Shown piece by piece: positions 7,731-16,508 of a stretch of 64,000 nucleotides of DNA; position 1 is the first letter of the stretch, and every line of letters begins with the position of its first letter. The notes under the pieces were generated by a model. It was not told the origin of the DNA, did not search any database, and saw only the letters and a program-made list of their open reading frames with translations. A program made the translations under genes and the position numbers. Where the stretch lies: contig OZ244968.1 of assembly GCA_965222645.1 (NCBI GenBank), positions 4,340,001 through 4,404,000 of the forward strand, in the 5' to 3' direction. Source of the DNA: JABDMH01 sp965222645 (GTDB lineage Bacteria; Bacteroidota; Bacteroidia; Chitinophagales; Saprospiraceae).

Positions 7731-10526
7731 TCAGAATGTTATCTCAGCCCGAACAGCAAAATGATCTGATGCATATCGATTATTATCTTGGTGTACCAGA
7801 ACTTCAAAACTGTTTACAGATAAATCTTTACTGCAAAAAATGTAGTCGATTTGGCGCAGGGGGAGATGATCCCTTACTGTAAATCCTGAGAATGTGCCCG
7901 TAGGCCCTTCCGGAGTACTCAGCGATAAGATCTTAGTATCATAAATCTGAGGTTCTACTTTTTTTTGAGATAGACTTAGATAGGCCTCCGTTGTAGGATC
8001 GGCATTAAAGTCTCCAGTGATCAGGAAGGGTTCACTGCCGGCAATTTCCACAATCTTAAGCCTTAGTAATTTTGCACTTTCTACCCTTGCCACATTTCCT
8101 CTGTGGTCGAAATGAGTGTTGAAAACATAAATGGTTTTTCCGGATTCACGGTGCCGGAACTTCACCCATGTAACGATGCGCTCCAAAGCTGCATCCCAGG
8201 CACGTGACGGAACTTCTGGTGTCTCGCTAAGCCAGAAAGTATTTGCCTTAAGAACCTTCCATTTCTTTCGGTTGTAAAATACCGGAGTATATTCTCCTTC
8301 TTTTTTTCCATCGTCACGACCCACACCCTCCCATTTATAACTGGATAAACCACGAGCAACATCTTTGCACTGATTAGCCAGTGCTTCCTGAAGACCAAAA
8401 AAATCAGGATCTTCCCTTTTTAAAAGGTCTAGAACCATGTGTTTTCTCCTATCCCATCGATTTTCACCGTCGCCTTTATTATCGTATCTGATATTGAAAG
8501 AAATTATTTTGATTTTATTTGAAGCTGAAGATTCTGAGCGCACGATCCAATTCCAATAAAGACTGGATCTCAATTCGATTTTATGCAAATCTTCCGGAAG
8601 AAGAAATCGTTGTTCAATTAATTCTTCTGCAGCCCTGCGCACTGTTGCTAAATAATCTTGTTTACTAGCAAAGAGCTGGTCAACGGTAGGTCGTGAGTCC
8701 TCGACATCTTTGCTCTTAATCTGGAACGGAATTAAACTACCACGAAAGTCAGCGATCTCACCATTGCCACCTGGAAGGTTTTTTCTCAAGCTGTAGGGAA
8801 TATAGGTAGCTAAGGGGGTCACTAGTTCAACATTTTTAATTCCTCCTAATTCGTTTCCGTTTTTATCTACTTGTGGAACCAGGACGGGATACGATTCTCC
8901 GATTTTTGGAGGTTGATTTTCAATTATGCCTTTGTTCCACTCGGGTCCGTAATCAAGCCGGTAGGGCTCCTGTGGGTGATGTCCGGGTTCTATTCCCGGG
9001 ACCGATGGATATTTGACATCTTCTGGGTGCACTAAAGTTCCATCGCTGATCTTAGGGTACATGCTGGCTGGAGGAGGTTTTTTTCCCGATACCCAGTCCA
9101 ACATCGAAAATAATAATGCGCGGTAGTTTGGTTTAAACTGCAGTGGATTTCCAATAAAAGTATTCTGTTCTCGATCGCCCTCCGGAGGAAAACCATTGAC
9201 AAAATGCTGTCCGCTGGCAATGTGATAGATTCTCTCCGAATCAAGTGGTGATATATCGACCTTGCCCTGTAGATCTGTGTGAATCAGACTTGCACTTCGA
9301 CCCCAATATTCATACCCGGTATTTATGTAAAAAATCTTGGGAACATGGTCTGGCTGTAAGTGTGATAGGATCCCATCCGATATTTCCAGAAAGGGATCTG
9401 TTTGAGATTTACCGGTAAATGGAAAAATATCTGTGGGATATAAGAATGCGGAATAGCGATGTGCATCGCGCGAGGGTTGTGCAAATCGATGATTAAAACT
9501 TCCACGACCTGCTCCCGCAGTAATGATCATCATCCCATCATAGGCCTTTCGACCCTGCTCATCTTCATTAAATCCCTGATAATTAAAATGGCGCAATAAT
9601 CTTCCGGTCTGGGATACGCCGGCCGCGATGCCAAGGTCTACCGAAAAAACACAGGTGCTATCGTATTTTGCATAGGAAATTACATCCCTGAGAGCTGAAA
9701 GTCCCAGGCCCACCACGATAGGATCCTTAGCCAGGTAGACCAGTTCGTAAATATATCCGGGAACGAAGCCATCTGGATTATAAATCCAATGAAGGTCTTC
9801 GACAATGTTTCCATCTTCAAGTCGTCCAAAGTCCCATAAGTCTCGGGAAACAATTTCTCTTCTGGTATTTCGACCACCGCGTCTCGTAAGGATGTGCAAC
9901 TCCGAATCGGGATCATATACCGGATAGCCAATCTGTGCCCGGTGACCAAGTTTTAGGTTGTAGGCTTGCTCATCAAGTGTCCAATCACTTCTCACCTTGC
10001 CAATGATGGGAGTGCCTTCCGGATACTGGGCAATGGGCGCAATAAAATTTAGCAGGTTTTCGCTCTGGGGTACGTCAAATTGCCATCCAACCCAAATAAT
10101 AGTCACACCTTGTTTTAATAGGAGTCCATCACCAAAGGACTCCGCATTATCAGGATCTAAGTCACTATTGGATCCCGCCAAAAAATAAGATGGAGTAAAT
10201 TTTCCTCCTCGATTACTTACTTCGACCAGCGCGATTTTCGATTTGCCCTGGTCGATCGGTTTTAATACCACGAGATCCGCACTGGAGTGTACTAACCCTC
10301 TTTCATCTTGATGAGCAAAATAAAGATCAGTAATCCTCGAATTTTGATTTAAAAGTGGGTCAGTGCCAAAGAAGACTTTTCCTTTGAGCAGTTCGTATTT
10401 TCCAGCTGGTCCCCAACTTCTACCATTGAGGATCGTATCCCTGCTTTCAAAACTTACCGATAGGACCTTGGCTCGAGTATGTACAGAGAAAAACAGCAAA
10501 GCCAGAAAGACATAGGACCTAATCAT
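7731..10526 (-). CDS. Fusion of alpha/beta-hydrolase and endonuclease/exonuclease/phosphatase domains
   Basis: A 931-residue secreted protein (start at the ATG at 10526, giving MIRSYVFLAL and a signal peptide ending near HTRA). Residues about 20-640 match the Abhydrolase_10 type: NRGGK, GDGLLLKQGVTIIWVGWQ, and the nucleophile elbow GVSQTGR. Residues about 660-930 form a separate endonuclease/exonuclease/phosphatase domain with ISFNIRYDN, FGLQEAL, VFNTHFDHRG, ITGDFNADPT and the terminal SDH motif, so its metal-site residues look intact. The two domains are usually separate proteins. The start overlaps the end of the CPBP protease gene by 8 bp, suggesting coupled translation. Substrates are unknown; extracytoplasmic ester and phosphodiester turnover is a guess. 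Confidence 0.85.
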   Translation of the reverse strand: MIRSYVFLALLFFSVHTRAKVLSVSFESRDTILNGRSWGPAGKYELLKGKVFFGTDPLLNQNSRITDLYFAHQDERGLVHSSADLVVLKPIDQGKSKIALVEVSNRGGKFTPSYFLAGSNSDLDPDNAESFGDGLLLKQGVTIIWVGWQFDVPQSENLLNFIAPIAQYPEGTPIIGKVRSDWTLDEQAYNLKLGHRAQIGYPVYDPDSELHILTRRGGRNTRREIVSRDLWDFGRLEDGNIVEDLHWIYNPDGFVPGYIYELVYLAKDPIVVGLGLSALRDVISYAKYDSTCVFSVDLGIAAGVSQTGRLLRHFNYQGFNEDEQGRKAYDGMMIITAGAGRGSFNHRFAQPSRDAHRYSAFLYPTDIFPFTGKSQTDPFLEISDGILSHLQPDHVPKIFYINTGYEYWGRSASLIHTDLQGKVDISPLDSERIYHIASGQHFVNGFPPEGDREQNTFIGNPLQFKPNYRALLFSMLDWVSGKKPPPASMYPKISDGTLVHPEDVKYPSVPGIEPGHHPQEPYRLDYGPEWNKGIIENQPPKIGESYPVLVPQVDKNGNELGGIKNVELVTPLATYIPYSLRKNLPGGNGEIADFRGSLIPFQIKSKDVEDSRPTVDQLFASKQDYLATVRRAAEELIEQRFLLPEDLHKIELRSSLYWNWIVRSESSASNKIKIISFNIRYDNKGDGENRWDRRKHMVLDLLKREDPDFFGLQEALANQCKDVARGLSSYKWEGVGRDDGKKEGEYTPVFYNRKKWKVLKANTFWLSETPEVPSRAWDAALERIVTWVKFRHRESGKTIYVFNTHFDHRGNVARVESAKLLRLKIVEIAGSEPFLITGDFNADPTTEAYLSLSQKKVEPQIYDTKILSLSTPEGPTGTFSGFTVRDHLPLRQIDYIFCSKDLSVNSFEVLVHQDNNRYASDHFAVRAEITF

Positions 10527-11433
10527 GACGGGCTTCTGGAGGAATCTGGGCAAGACGAGATGTGTATTCATTACGGAAGTACATAACAAGTGGAAAGATG
10601 AGGGCTGTGATGGCGAGTACAGCATACCACGGCAGATCAGGCACGGGGGTCTGGTCTACATCAGTGATCAACTCAGGTTTGAAATAGGACAGGACAATCA
10701 TGAGCCCGTTGTTAAAAAAATGACCAAATATTGGTACAAGGATATTTCCAGTCCAATAAAATAGATACCCTAAATAAAGACCAAGAATAAATCGAGGAAT
10801 AAAGCCCTCAAATTGGAAGTGGATTGCACTGAAAATAATTGCCGTAACCCAGACGCTTATCCATTTAGAATTAAAAAATTTATAACCCAGTTGCTGAATT
10901 GCTCCCCTAAATAACAATTCCTCACTTATGGCAGGAAGCAATGCAATAAGTGCCAGATTTATGATAAGCTCGCCGGGGGAATTCATAGTTACGATAGCTT
11001 CCAACGTACGTGCTGCTTCATCCTCCATCGCAATCATCCAGTCCGGAAGAGGAAAAGATTGATTGATCTGATAACTATACTGGATCAATGGAAGCAATAC
11101 GAGAAGCATCAGGATGCAGAAGAAAATCCACCGATAATTAATTCCTTTATGAAATCCAAAGAATTCCCAAAGCCTCCTTTTGAAATACAAGTATCCAAAA
11201 ATTAATGCCGGGATCAGAAAAGTAGTGATTTGTGTTATAAACAATAATAATCGAAGATGGGGTTTGGGAATATCACCACTGGCAAGAGAGGAAATGTCAT
11301 TGCCAGATGTAAGGAGAAAGGCGATTTGAAGAACCGTGCCAACCAACAGACATCCAAGGACGATACCGATCAACGCAATTAGCATAGTCGTGATCCTTCC
11401 TCTCTCGTTTGGTAAGAGTTGTTGGCTGTACAA
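10519..11433 (-). CDS. CPBP-family intramembrane metalloprotease
   Basis: A 304-residue protein with about eight hydrophobic segments and the three CPBP (Abi/Rce1) motifs: EELLFRG (EExxxR), FSAIHF (FxxxH) and GHFFNNG (HxxxN). These residues hold the catalytic site inside the membrane. Bacterial members process or regulate membrane proteins, and some protect against bacteriocins; the substrate here is not inferable. The ATG at 11433 leaves a 17-residue cytoplasmic lead before the first helix, and an internal ATG at codon 17 is also possible. The gene overlaps the hydrolase-EEP fusion downstream and diverges from pdxJ. Confidence 0.85.
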   Translation of the reverse strand: MYSQQLLPNERGRITTMLIALIGIVLGCLLVGTVLQIAFLLTSGNDISSLASGDIPKPHLRLLLFITQITTFLIPALIFGYLYFKRRLWEFFGFHKGINYRWIFFCILMLLVLLPLIQYSYQINQSFPLPDWMIAMEDEAARTLEAIVTMNSPGELIINLALIALLPAISEELLFRGAIQQLGYKFFNSKWISVWVTAIIFSAIHFQFEGFIPRFILGLYLGYLFYWTGNILVPIFGHFFNNGLMIVLSYFKPELITDVDQTPVPDLPWYAVLAITALIFPLVMYFRNEYTSRLAQIPPEARHD

Positions 11434-11446
11434 AATATTATCTTTG
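11419..11446 (+). promoter_or_regulatory. Bacteroidota-type promoter for pdxJ (TTG-N17-TATCTTTG)
   Basis: TTG at 11419-11421 is followed after 17 bp by TATCTTTG at 11439-11446, matching the -33 TTG / -7 TAnnTTTG consensus of the Bacteroidota primary sigma factor. The -7 box ends only 6 bp before the pdxJ ATG at 11453, so the transcript would be leaderless or nearly so. The pattern match is seen directly; activity is inferred. Confidence 0.45.
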
Positions 11447-11452
11447 TTTCAG

Positions 11453-12175
11453 ATGATAAGACTTAGTGTAAATCTCAATAAAGTAGCGCTAATACGCAAT
11501 GCCAGAGGGGGCAATATACCGGATTTGCTCGAGGTGGCAAAAGATTGCGAACGCTTTGGTGCCGATGGCATTACGGTACATCCAAGACCTGACCAGCGTC
11601 ATGTGCGTTATGGTGATTTGTCTTCATTAAAGTCCATTGTACGGACTGAATTTAATATAGAGGGTAATCCAACACCTGGATTCCTTGACATTGTGGAGCA
11701 AGTCAAACCAGATCAGTGTACCCTCGTACCCGATGCACCCGATGCCCTGACTTCTGATACCGGGTGGGATACGAATGCACACAGGGAATTCCTCAAGGAT
11801 GTAATATCAAGATTGCATGACGCAGGAATCAGGACGTCTATTTTCGTCGATCCCAATAAAACCATGCTCGATGGGGCAAAAGCGACACAAACAGATCGTA
11901 TTGAATTTTATACGGGACCTTATGCCAGGGACTTCGTAAAAAATCCTGATGCATCTATCGCAGTTTTTGTCGATGCTGCAGGCCATGCCAACGATCTGGG
12001 ATTGGGTATCAATGCGGGTCATGATCTCAATTTGGACAATCTCCGTTTTTTCTGCAACAAAGTGCCAAATCTACTCGAAGTATCTATCGGTCATGCACTG
12101 ATTTCAGATGCACTATATTTTGGCCTTGAGAATGTGATCCAAATGTATAAATACCAGATTAAATTGAGTCATTGA
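11453..12175 (+). CDS. pdxJ: Pyridoxine 5'-phosphate synthase
   Basis: A 240-residue TIM-barrel enzyme that condenses 1-deoxy-D-xylulose 5-phosphate with 3-amino-1-hydroxyacetone 1-phosphate to give pyridoxine 5'-phosphate, the last ring-forming step of DXP-dependent vitamin B6 synthesis. Characteristic segments are LSVNLNKVALIRNARGG near the start, DGITVHPRPDQRHV, and LGINAGHDLNLDNL and EVSIGHALISDAL near the end. The length is normal for the family. The open frame extends back to 11336, but the family N-terminus begins at the ATG at 11453, which also fits the promoter just upstream. It diverges from the CPBP protease gene. Confidence 0.97.
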   Translation: MIRLSVNLNKVALIRNARGGNIPDLLEVAKDCERFGADGITVHPRPDQRHVRYGDLSSLKSIVRTEFNIEGNPTPGFLDIVEQVKPDQCTLVPDAPDALTSDTGWDTNAHREFLKDVISRLHDAGIRTSIFVDPNKTMLDGAKATQTDRIEFYTGPYARDFVKNPDASIAVFVDAAGHANDLGLGINAGHDLNLDNLRFFCNKVPNLLEVSIGHALISDALYFGLENVIQMYKYQIKLSH

Positions 12176-12295
12176 CTTTCGGGATCCAACGAGCACCTCA
12201 TCGTCAGATTCTGTATGGTAAGATAGGCATGATTTATGCTCTATTTTCTCAAAACCGAGACGATCCAGGATCTCTCCTAACTCATTATTACAGGG

Positions 12296-12976
12296 ATGAA
12301 CATTGCACAAGGTCAAAGGCCACGTACTTCCACCCGAGTTTCAGCCCGACTCGTAGAAGCTGCTTCAAATCATGTGCTGGATCTATTTGATCAGTCTTTA
12401 CATCCCAAGTATGTCTTTCACAATCAGCGATTTACAATTCTTACTGTCAATGCTGTCCGCTTAATTGGTCCAAAGGAAGAAATAGATAAATACGAGCTGG
12501 CGCTGGCAGAACTGTGCGCCTGGTTTCACATTACCGGATTTATTAAGACAGAGGATAATTATAGGAGAGAGAGCGCCCTTCTGGCAAGAAGTTTTCTTGA
12601 GCAACATGAGGTAGATGATCAAAGCATTGAAGAGGTGACAAACTGTATTCTCCAATCTTCTTCTACCTGGGATGTGGCAAGTGAGCTGGATATGATTTTG
12701 TATGATGCTCACTGGTATTTTCTTGCAGCGTCAAACTTTGAGGAAATGCTGGACAGGAAAAAGGAAGAAATTCGCTTATGTCAAGGGGAGATTTCACCCG
12801 CTCGATGGGCTGATTTTATTTATGAGTGCTTCGACAGGCACCAATATTTGACAGAGTTTGGTCAAACCACCTTGCATAAATCGAGGAAGAAAAACTTCGA
12901 GAGATTATTGAGGAATTCAGGTAAGAAATCTTTCTTCAGGCCTCGATTCGAACCACGCATTCAGGGTCAGAATTGA
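12296..12976 (+). CDS. HD-superfamily protein with degenerate metal site
   Basis: A 226-residue protein whose helical layout resembles HD-domain phosphohydrolases (HN segment near residue 42, then LALAELCAWFH, an ESA helix and an FLEQH helix). The residues that bind metal in active relatives are replaced. The HD doublet reads HI (WFHITGF), and the second His of the usual HNxxHT reads Phe (HNQRFT). It is therefore probably not a metal-dependent hydrolase, and may be a binding or regulatory relative. No transmembrane part is present. It follows pdxJ by 120 bp on the same strand. Family placement is by pattern only. Confidence 0.55.
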   Translation: MNIAQGQRPRTSTRVSARLVEAASNHVLDLFDQSLHPKYVFHNQRFTILTVNAVRLIGPKEEIDKYELALAELCAWFHITGFIKTEDNYRRESALLARSFLEQHEVDDQSIEEVTNCILQSSSTWDVASELDMILYDAHWYFLAASNFEEMLDRKKEEIRLCQGEISPARWADFIYECFDRHQYLTEFGQTTLHKSRKKNFERLLRNSGKKSFFRPRFEPRIQGQN

Positions 12977-13332
12977 CTTTGAGTCCCATCAATGTAGACT
13001 AACCCGTAAAACCTTCTCATATATATTATTGTGAAAATTGCCACTTCTCAGAATGTGTCGGTTATCTAAATCATGAAGGGATGGCATGAAAATGCATCCC
13101 CTCAATTAAGATTGTTCAGAAATTAGGATTTTCTGAGGTGGTCTTTTGGCGCTACTGTCACCAAGCACCTTGATCAAAGACGATTCTACCTGATCATCGG
13201 TGAGTCAAAGTTACCGCATTGCCACCTTTCATATTTCACCCAAAAGGGTGATCTTTGTCATACTGAGCTATTTTTCTCATTTCATCACCTTGAATTGAAT
13301 TTCATAGCTTGTTGCATATACGCAGCTCAAAT
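12977..13332. other. Intergenic, no gene recognised
   Basis: About 350 bp between the HD-like gene and tRNA-Pro. I see no sustained reading frame or clear promoter. Short CACC/GGTG-rich stretches near 13130-13260 could fold weakly. Confidence 0.4.
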
Positions 13333-13406
13333 CGGGATGTAGCGCAGTTCGGTAGCGTGCTTCGTTCGGGACGAAGAGGTCGCTGGTTCAAATCCAGTCA
13401 TGCCGA
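13333..13406 (+). tRNA. tRNA-Pro (anticodon CGG)
   Basis: A 74-nt cloverleaf. The acceptor is CGGGATG paired to CATGCCG, the D-arm GCGC/GCGT, the anticodon stem CTTCG/CGAAG around loop TTCGGGA (anticodon CGG, reading CCG), the T-arm GCTGG/CCAGT with TTCAAAT, and the discriminator is A. There is no encoded CCA. The fourth acceptor pair is G-G instead of a Watson-Crick pair, because the 3' strand has CATGCCG where CATCCCG would pair fully. Confidence 0.93.
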
Positions 13407-13754
13407 CGTTGTCCTTTGGAACTTACTAAATGTATATTCCAAATCCTAAATTCCAAATCCTAAATTCCAAATTTGGAATTTCAAATACGGAAAAAATTCT
13501 TCGTACCCTGCTTTGGATTCTGATACGAAATGGAGGGGATTGCCCTTTGCCTAAGCAGATTCTCATGCTCTGAGCCTTAGCGGTCCAACACCAATATAGT
13601 ATTTATCTGAGGCCAATATCCCTGGAAACATGCATTGATCACGTCACATTGAAAAAGACTTATTCCGGGTTAACAATAATTAACCTTAGTTAACGGTGAA
13701 ATGGGAGTACGTAAGGACTTTTCTCTGCTTATACTGGACGTATTCCAAACTTGA
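13407..13754. other. Intergenic between tRNA-Pro and the TonB receptor gene
   Basis: About 350 bp holding the AT-rich repeat and palindrome described at 13437-13481. The remainder has no gene. TTAACAATAATTAACCTTAGTTAAC near 13670 contains three TTAAC-like words and may be a regulator site for the receptor gene, but this is only a visual pattern. Confidence 0.4.
13437..13481. repeat. AT-rich tandem repeat ending in a 20-bp perfect palindrome
   Basis: Units of the form TCCAAATCCTAAAT recur at 13438 and 13452. They run into AAATTCCAAATTTGGAATTT at 13462-13481, which equals its own reverse complement over 20 bp. It starts 31 bp after tRNA-Pro and may be a tRNA-terminator relic or a small dispersed repeat. 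Confidence 0.6.
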
Positions 13755-16502
13755 ATGTCTATGAAAAAAGAGCTGTACGTTTGTATTCTGTTTTTCCTTT
13801 TTACCGGAACTGTACGAGGCCAACAACTGGCGGATATCAAGGTCAAGCGCGTCTACGATAACCAAAACCTCTCCCTGGTTCTTGTGGATCTTGAAATTAC
13901 CTATCGATTTCGCTTCAAAGTAGATAAGTCTTTGATAAACGGGCTTAAAGTCACTGCTAGCTTGAGGAACACGACCTTAAAAGATGCCCTCGAGACACTC
14001 TTCAATCAGACTGGGTTGACCTTCAAATTTAATGATGAGGACCGCACTGTAACCATTTTTGAAAGTCGGAAATCCCCGGACGGATTGCCTAATGCGAATG
14101 CACCAAGCCGGGCTGACTTTACCCTTTCCGGTGTGGTCAGGGATAAGCTTACCGGAGAAACACTTCCCTTTGCTACAGTTGCGATCGCTGGTACCAGTAG
14201 TGGAACGGAGACCAATGTCGACGGTCATTTCACCTTATTTGCTGTGCCGAGTGATACTTGTCGTCTCACGGTCAGCTATCTGGGATATCAGACGCTTGAA
14301 TTTCAACTAACTCCAGATCTGGACATTTCAGCAGTTTCTTTAGGATTATCTGCAAAATCAGTGGCTTTGGATCAAGTCTTAGTGTCATCTGTAAAGGATG
14401 ATCAAATGATTAATGCCTCCACCGGGATAAGCCGCATTAATATGACTCCGGAAATATTATCAGCTCTTCCAAATTACGGGGAACGGGACGTATTTAGGTC
14501 CTTGCAGCTGTTGCCCGGTGTGAGCGGTAGCAACGAAAGTTCATCCGGCCTTTTTGTGCGGGGTGGTACACCGGACCAGAACTTGATTCTCTTCGACGGG
14601 TTTACGGTGTACCACGTCGATCATTTATTTGGCTTTTTTAGTGCGTTTAATGCCAATGCAATTAAGGACATCCAATTGTATAAGGGAGGATTTGATTCTG
14701 AATTTGGTGGGAGGTTGTCCAGCGTTGTGGAGATGACAGGCAAGGACGGGAATAGCCAGAACTTTGGCGCCGGTGCTGGTCTCAGCCTACTCAGTTACAA
14801 TGGGTATATCGAGGGTCCCTTTGCGGAGGGAAAGGGGACATTCTTGGTAGCAGGAAGGCGGTCATTTCAAAGCAATTTCTACAGTAATTTATTTGATGCG
14901 TTTGCAGGGTCAAACCAGGCAGAGCAGGCAGCGGAAGTACCGCGGCCGGGAAGAGGTGGGCTTTCTGCTCAGCAAGCTACGCGACCAAATTCTTTTTTCT
15001 ATGACTTAAATGCCAAAGTGACTTATCGCCTCAGCGATCGCGATATTTTTTCATTCAGTGTTTACAATGGTGAGGATGATTTGGATAATTCGAGAAATGT
15101 CGACAGCAATACCCTTGGTGGTAATTTTGCAGGGAGGCTTGGGGGGACCCCAGGGGGAAGTATTTCTAATTTTACCTTTATCAACGAGACTACTGATCTG
15201 AGTAATTGGGGAAATTTAAGTTCCAGCCTCAGATATTCTCGAAAGTGGTCTGATCGTTTTTACACTCGCACAAATATTTCATATTCAAACTATTTCAGCG
15301 ACCGGGATCGCACTAACTCTGTAGAAGTAACCAGGGAAGACACCACCATCCTCCGAAATACCGGCTCTATTGAATCTAACGATCTGCAAGATTTCACTGT
15401 GAAGGTCGATAATGAGTGGAAGCTCAGCAATGACAACCTCATAGATTTTGGCTTGCAGTTTACCCGTAATGATATCAAATATGATTTTGTCCAAAATGAC
15501 ACATTAAGTGTGATAAGTCGTGATAACTACGGTAGTAGTTTTGCGACATATCTCCAGGACAAGTGGACAATACGTGATCGCTTAATACTGAAGGGAGGAA
15601 TTCGATCTACCTACTACTCGCCGACTAGCACATTGTACTGGGAACCGCGAGCCTCGGTGACCTATTTTTTGAATGACCGGATTAAATTGAAGGGAGCTTA
15701 CAGCAAGCATTATCAATTTGCCAATCGAATAGTCAGAGAGGACATTCAGCAGGGGAGTAGGGATTTCTGGCTTTTATCAGATGATGTACAAATACCTATT
15801 GGCTCAGCTATCCATCGCATCGCTGGTGTGAGTTACGAATCAGGTGACTATCTGTTTGATCTGGAGGCTTATTATAAGGATTTAAGCGGGCTTACAGAAT
15901 ACAGTTCGAGGATTCAACCCACGGGTAACGGGATAAATCGCAGATTGACCTACGAAGAATCTTTTTATTCGGGTACAGGTGTAGCCCAGGGCCTAGAATT
16001 GTTACTCCAGAAAAAGACCGGTCGTTTCAATGGTTGGATTAGTTACACATTAGGACAGGTCAAGTATAATTTTGATGCTTTCGGTTCTGAGCCTTTTTTT
16101 GCCAACCAGGATCAGACCCACGAATTAAAGACAGTATTTAACTATAAATTAAAAAGATGGGATTTTGCATCTACGTTTGTTTTTTCTACTGGAAGGCCAT
16201 ATACGGCACCGACCGGGTATTACGAGATCGAATTGCTGGATGGATCATCCGAAGCCTACTTTGAAGTGAGTCAAAAAAATGCTCTTCGCCTACCGGATTA
16301 CCATCGATTGGATTTATCCGCAACGTACAATTTTAACATTGGTAAATCAAACCTTAAGACCGGTCTCTCGCTGATCAACTTATATGGTCGAAAAAATGTC
16401 TGGTACAAGGAGTATGAAGTAATAGAGGGAGAACTCCTGGTCACTGATGTTTCATTAATTGATTTTACACCAAGTCTATTTATTTCCTGGAATCTTAATT
16501 GA
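13755..16502 (+). CDS. TonB-dependent outer-membrane receptor with STN domain
   Basis: A 915-residue receptor: signal peptide (to about VRGQQ), an STN domain (residues about 28-105, LVDLEITYRFRF and LKDALETLFNQTGLTFKF), a CarboxypepD_reg-like domain (about 120-205, LSGVVRDKLTGETLPFATV and VSYLGYQT), a plug (GERDVFRSLQLLPGVSG, LFVRGGTPDQNLILFDG) and a 22-strand-type barrel ending in an aromatic-rich strand. The STN domain usually signals substrate to an anti-sigma factor, but no sigma/FecR pair adjoins this gene. The partner lipoprotein starts 6 bp after the stop. The imported compound cannot be told from sequence. An ATG two codons in (13761) is an equally good start. Confidence 0.93.
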   Translation: MSMKKELYVCILFFLFTGTVRGQQLADIKVKRVYDNQNLSLVLVDLEITYRFRFKVDKSLINGLKVTASLRNTTLKDALETLFNQTGLTFKFNDEDRTVTIFESRKSPDGLPNANAPSRADFTLSGVVRDKLTGETLPFATVAIAGTSSGTETNVDGHFTLFAVPSDTCRLTVSYLGYQTLEFQLTPDLDISAVSLGLSAKSVALDQVLVSSVKDDQMINASTGISRINMTPEILSALPNYGERDVFRSLQLLPGVSGSNESSSGLFVRGGTPDQNLILFDGFTVYHVDHLFGFFSAFNANAIKDIQLYKGGFDSEFGGRLSSVVEMTGKDGNSQNFGAGAGLSLLSYNGYIEGPFAEGKGTFLVAGRRSFQSNFYSNLFDAFAGSNQAEQAAEVPRPGRGGLSAQQATRPNSFFYDLNAKVTYRLSDRDIFSFSVYNGEDDLDNSRNVDSNTLGGNFAGRLGGTPGGSISNFTFINETTDLSNWGNLSSSLRYSRKWSDRFYTRTNISYSNYFSDRDRTNSVEVTREDTTILRNTGSIESNDLQDFTVKVDNEWKLSNDNLIDFGLQFTRNDIKYDFVQNDTLSVISRDNYGSSFATYLQDKWTIRDRLILKGGIRSTYYSPTSTLYWEPRASVTYFLNDRIKLKGAYSKHYQFANRIVREDIQQGSRDFWLLSDDVQIPIGSAIHRIAGVSYESGDYLFDLEAYYKDLSGLTEYSSRIQPTGNGINRRLTYEESFYSGTGVAQGLELLLQKKTGRFNGWISYTLGQVKYNFDAFGSEPFFANQDQTHELKTVFNYKLKRWDFASTFVFSTGRPYTAPTGYYEIELLDGSSEAYFEVSQKNALRLPDYHRLDLSATYNFNIGKSNLKTGLSLINLYGRKNVWYKEYEVIEGELLVTDVSLIDFTPSLFISWNLN

Positions 16503-16508
16503 TTAAAA

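Noticed and set aside
13437..13481. CRISPR-like repeats
   Set aside because: Units are contiguous without spacers and AT-rich; no cas genes are present.
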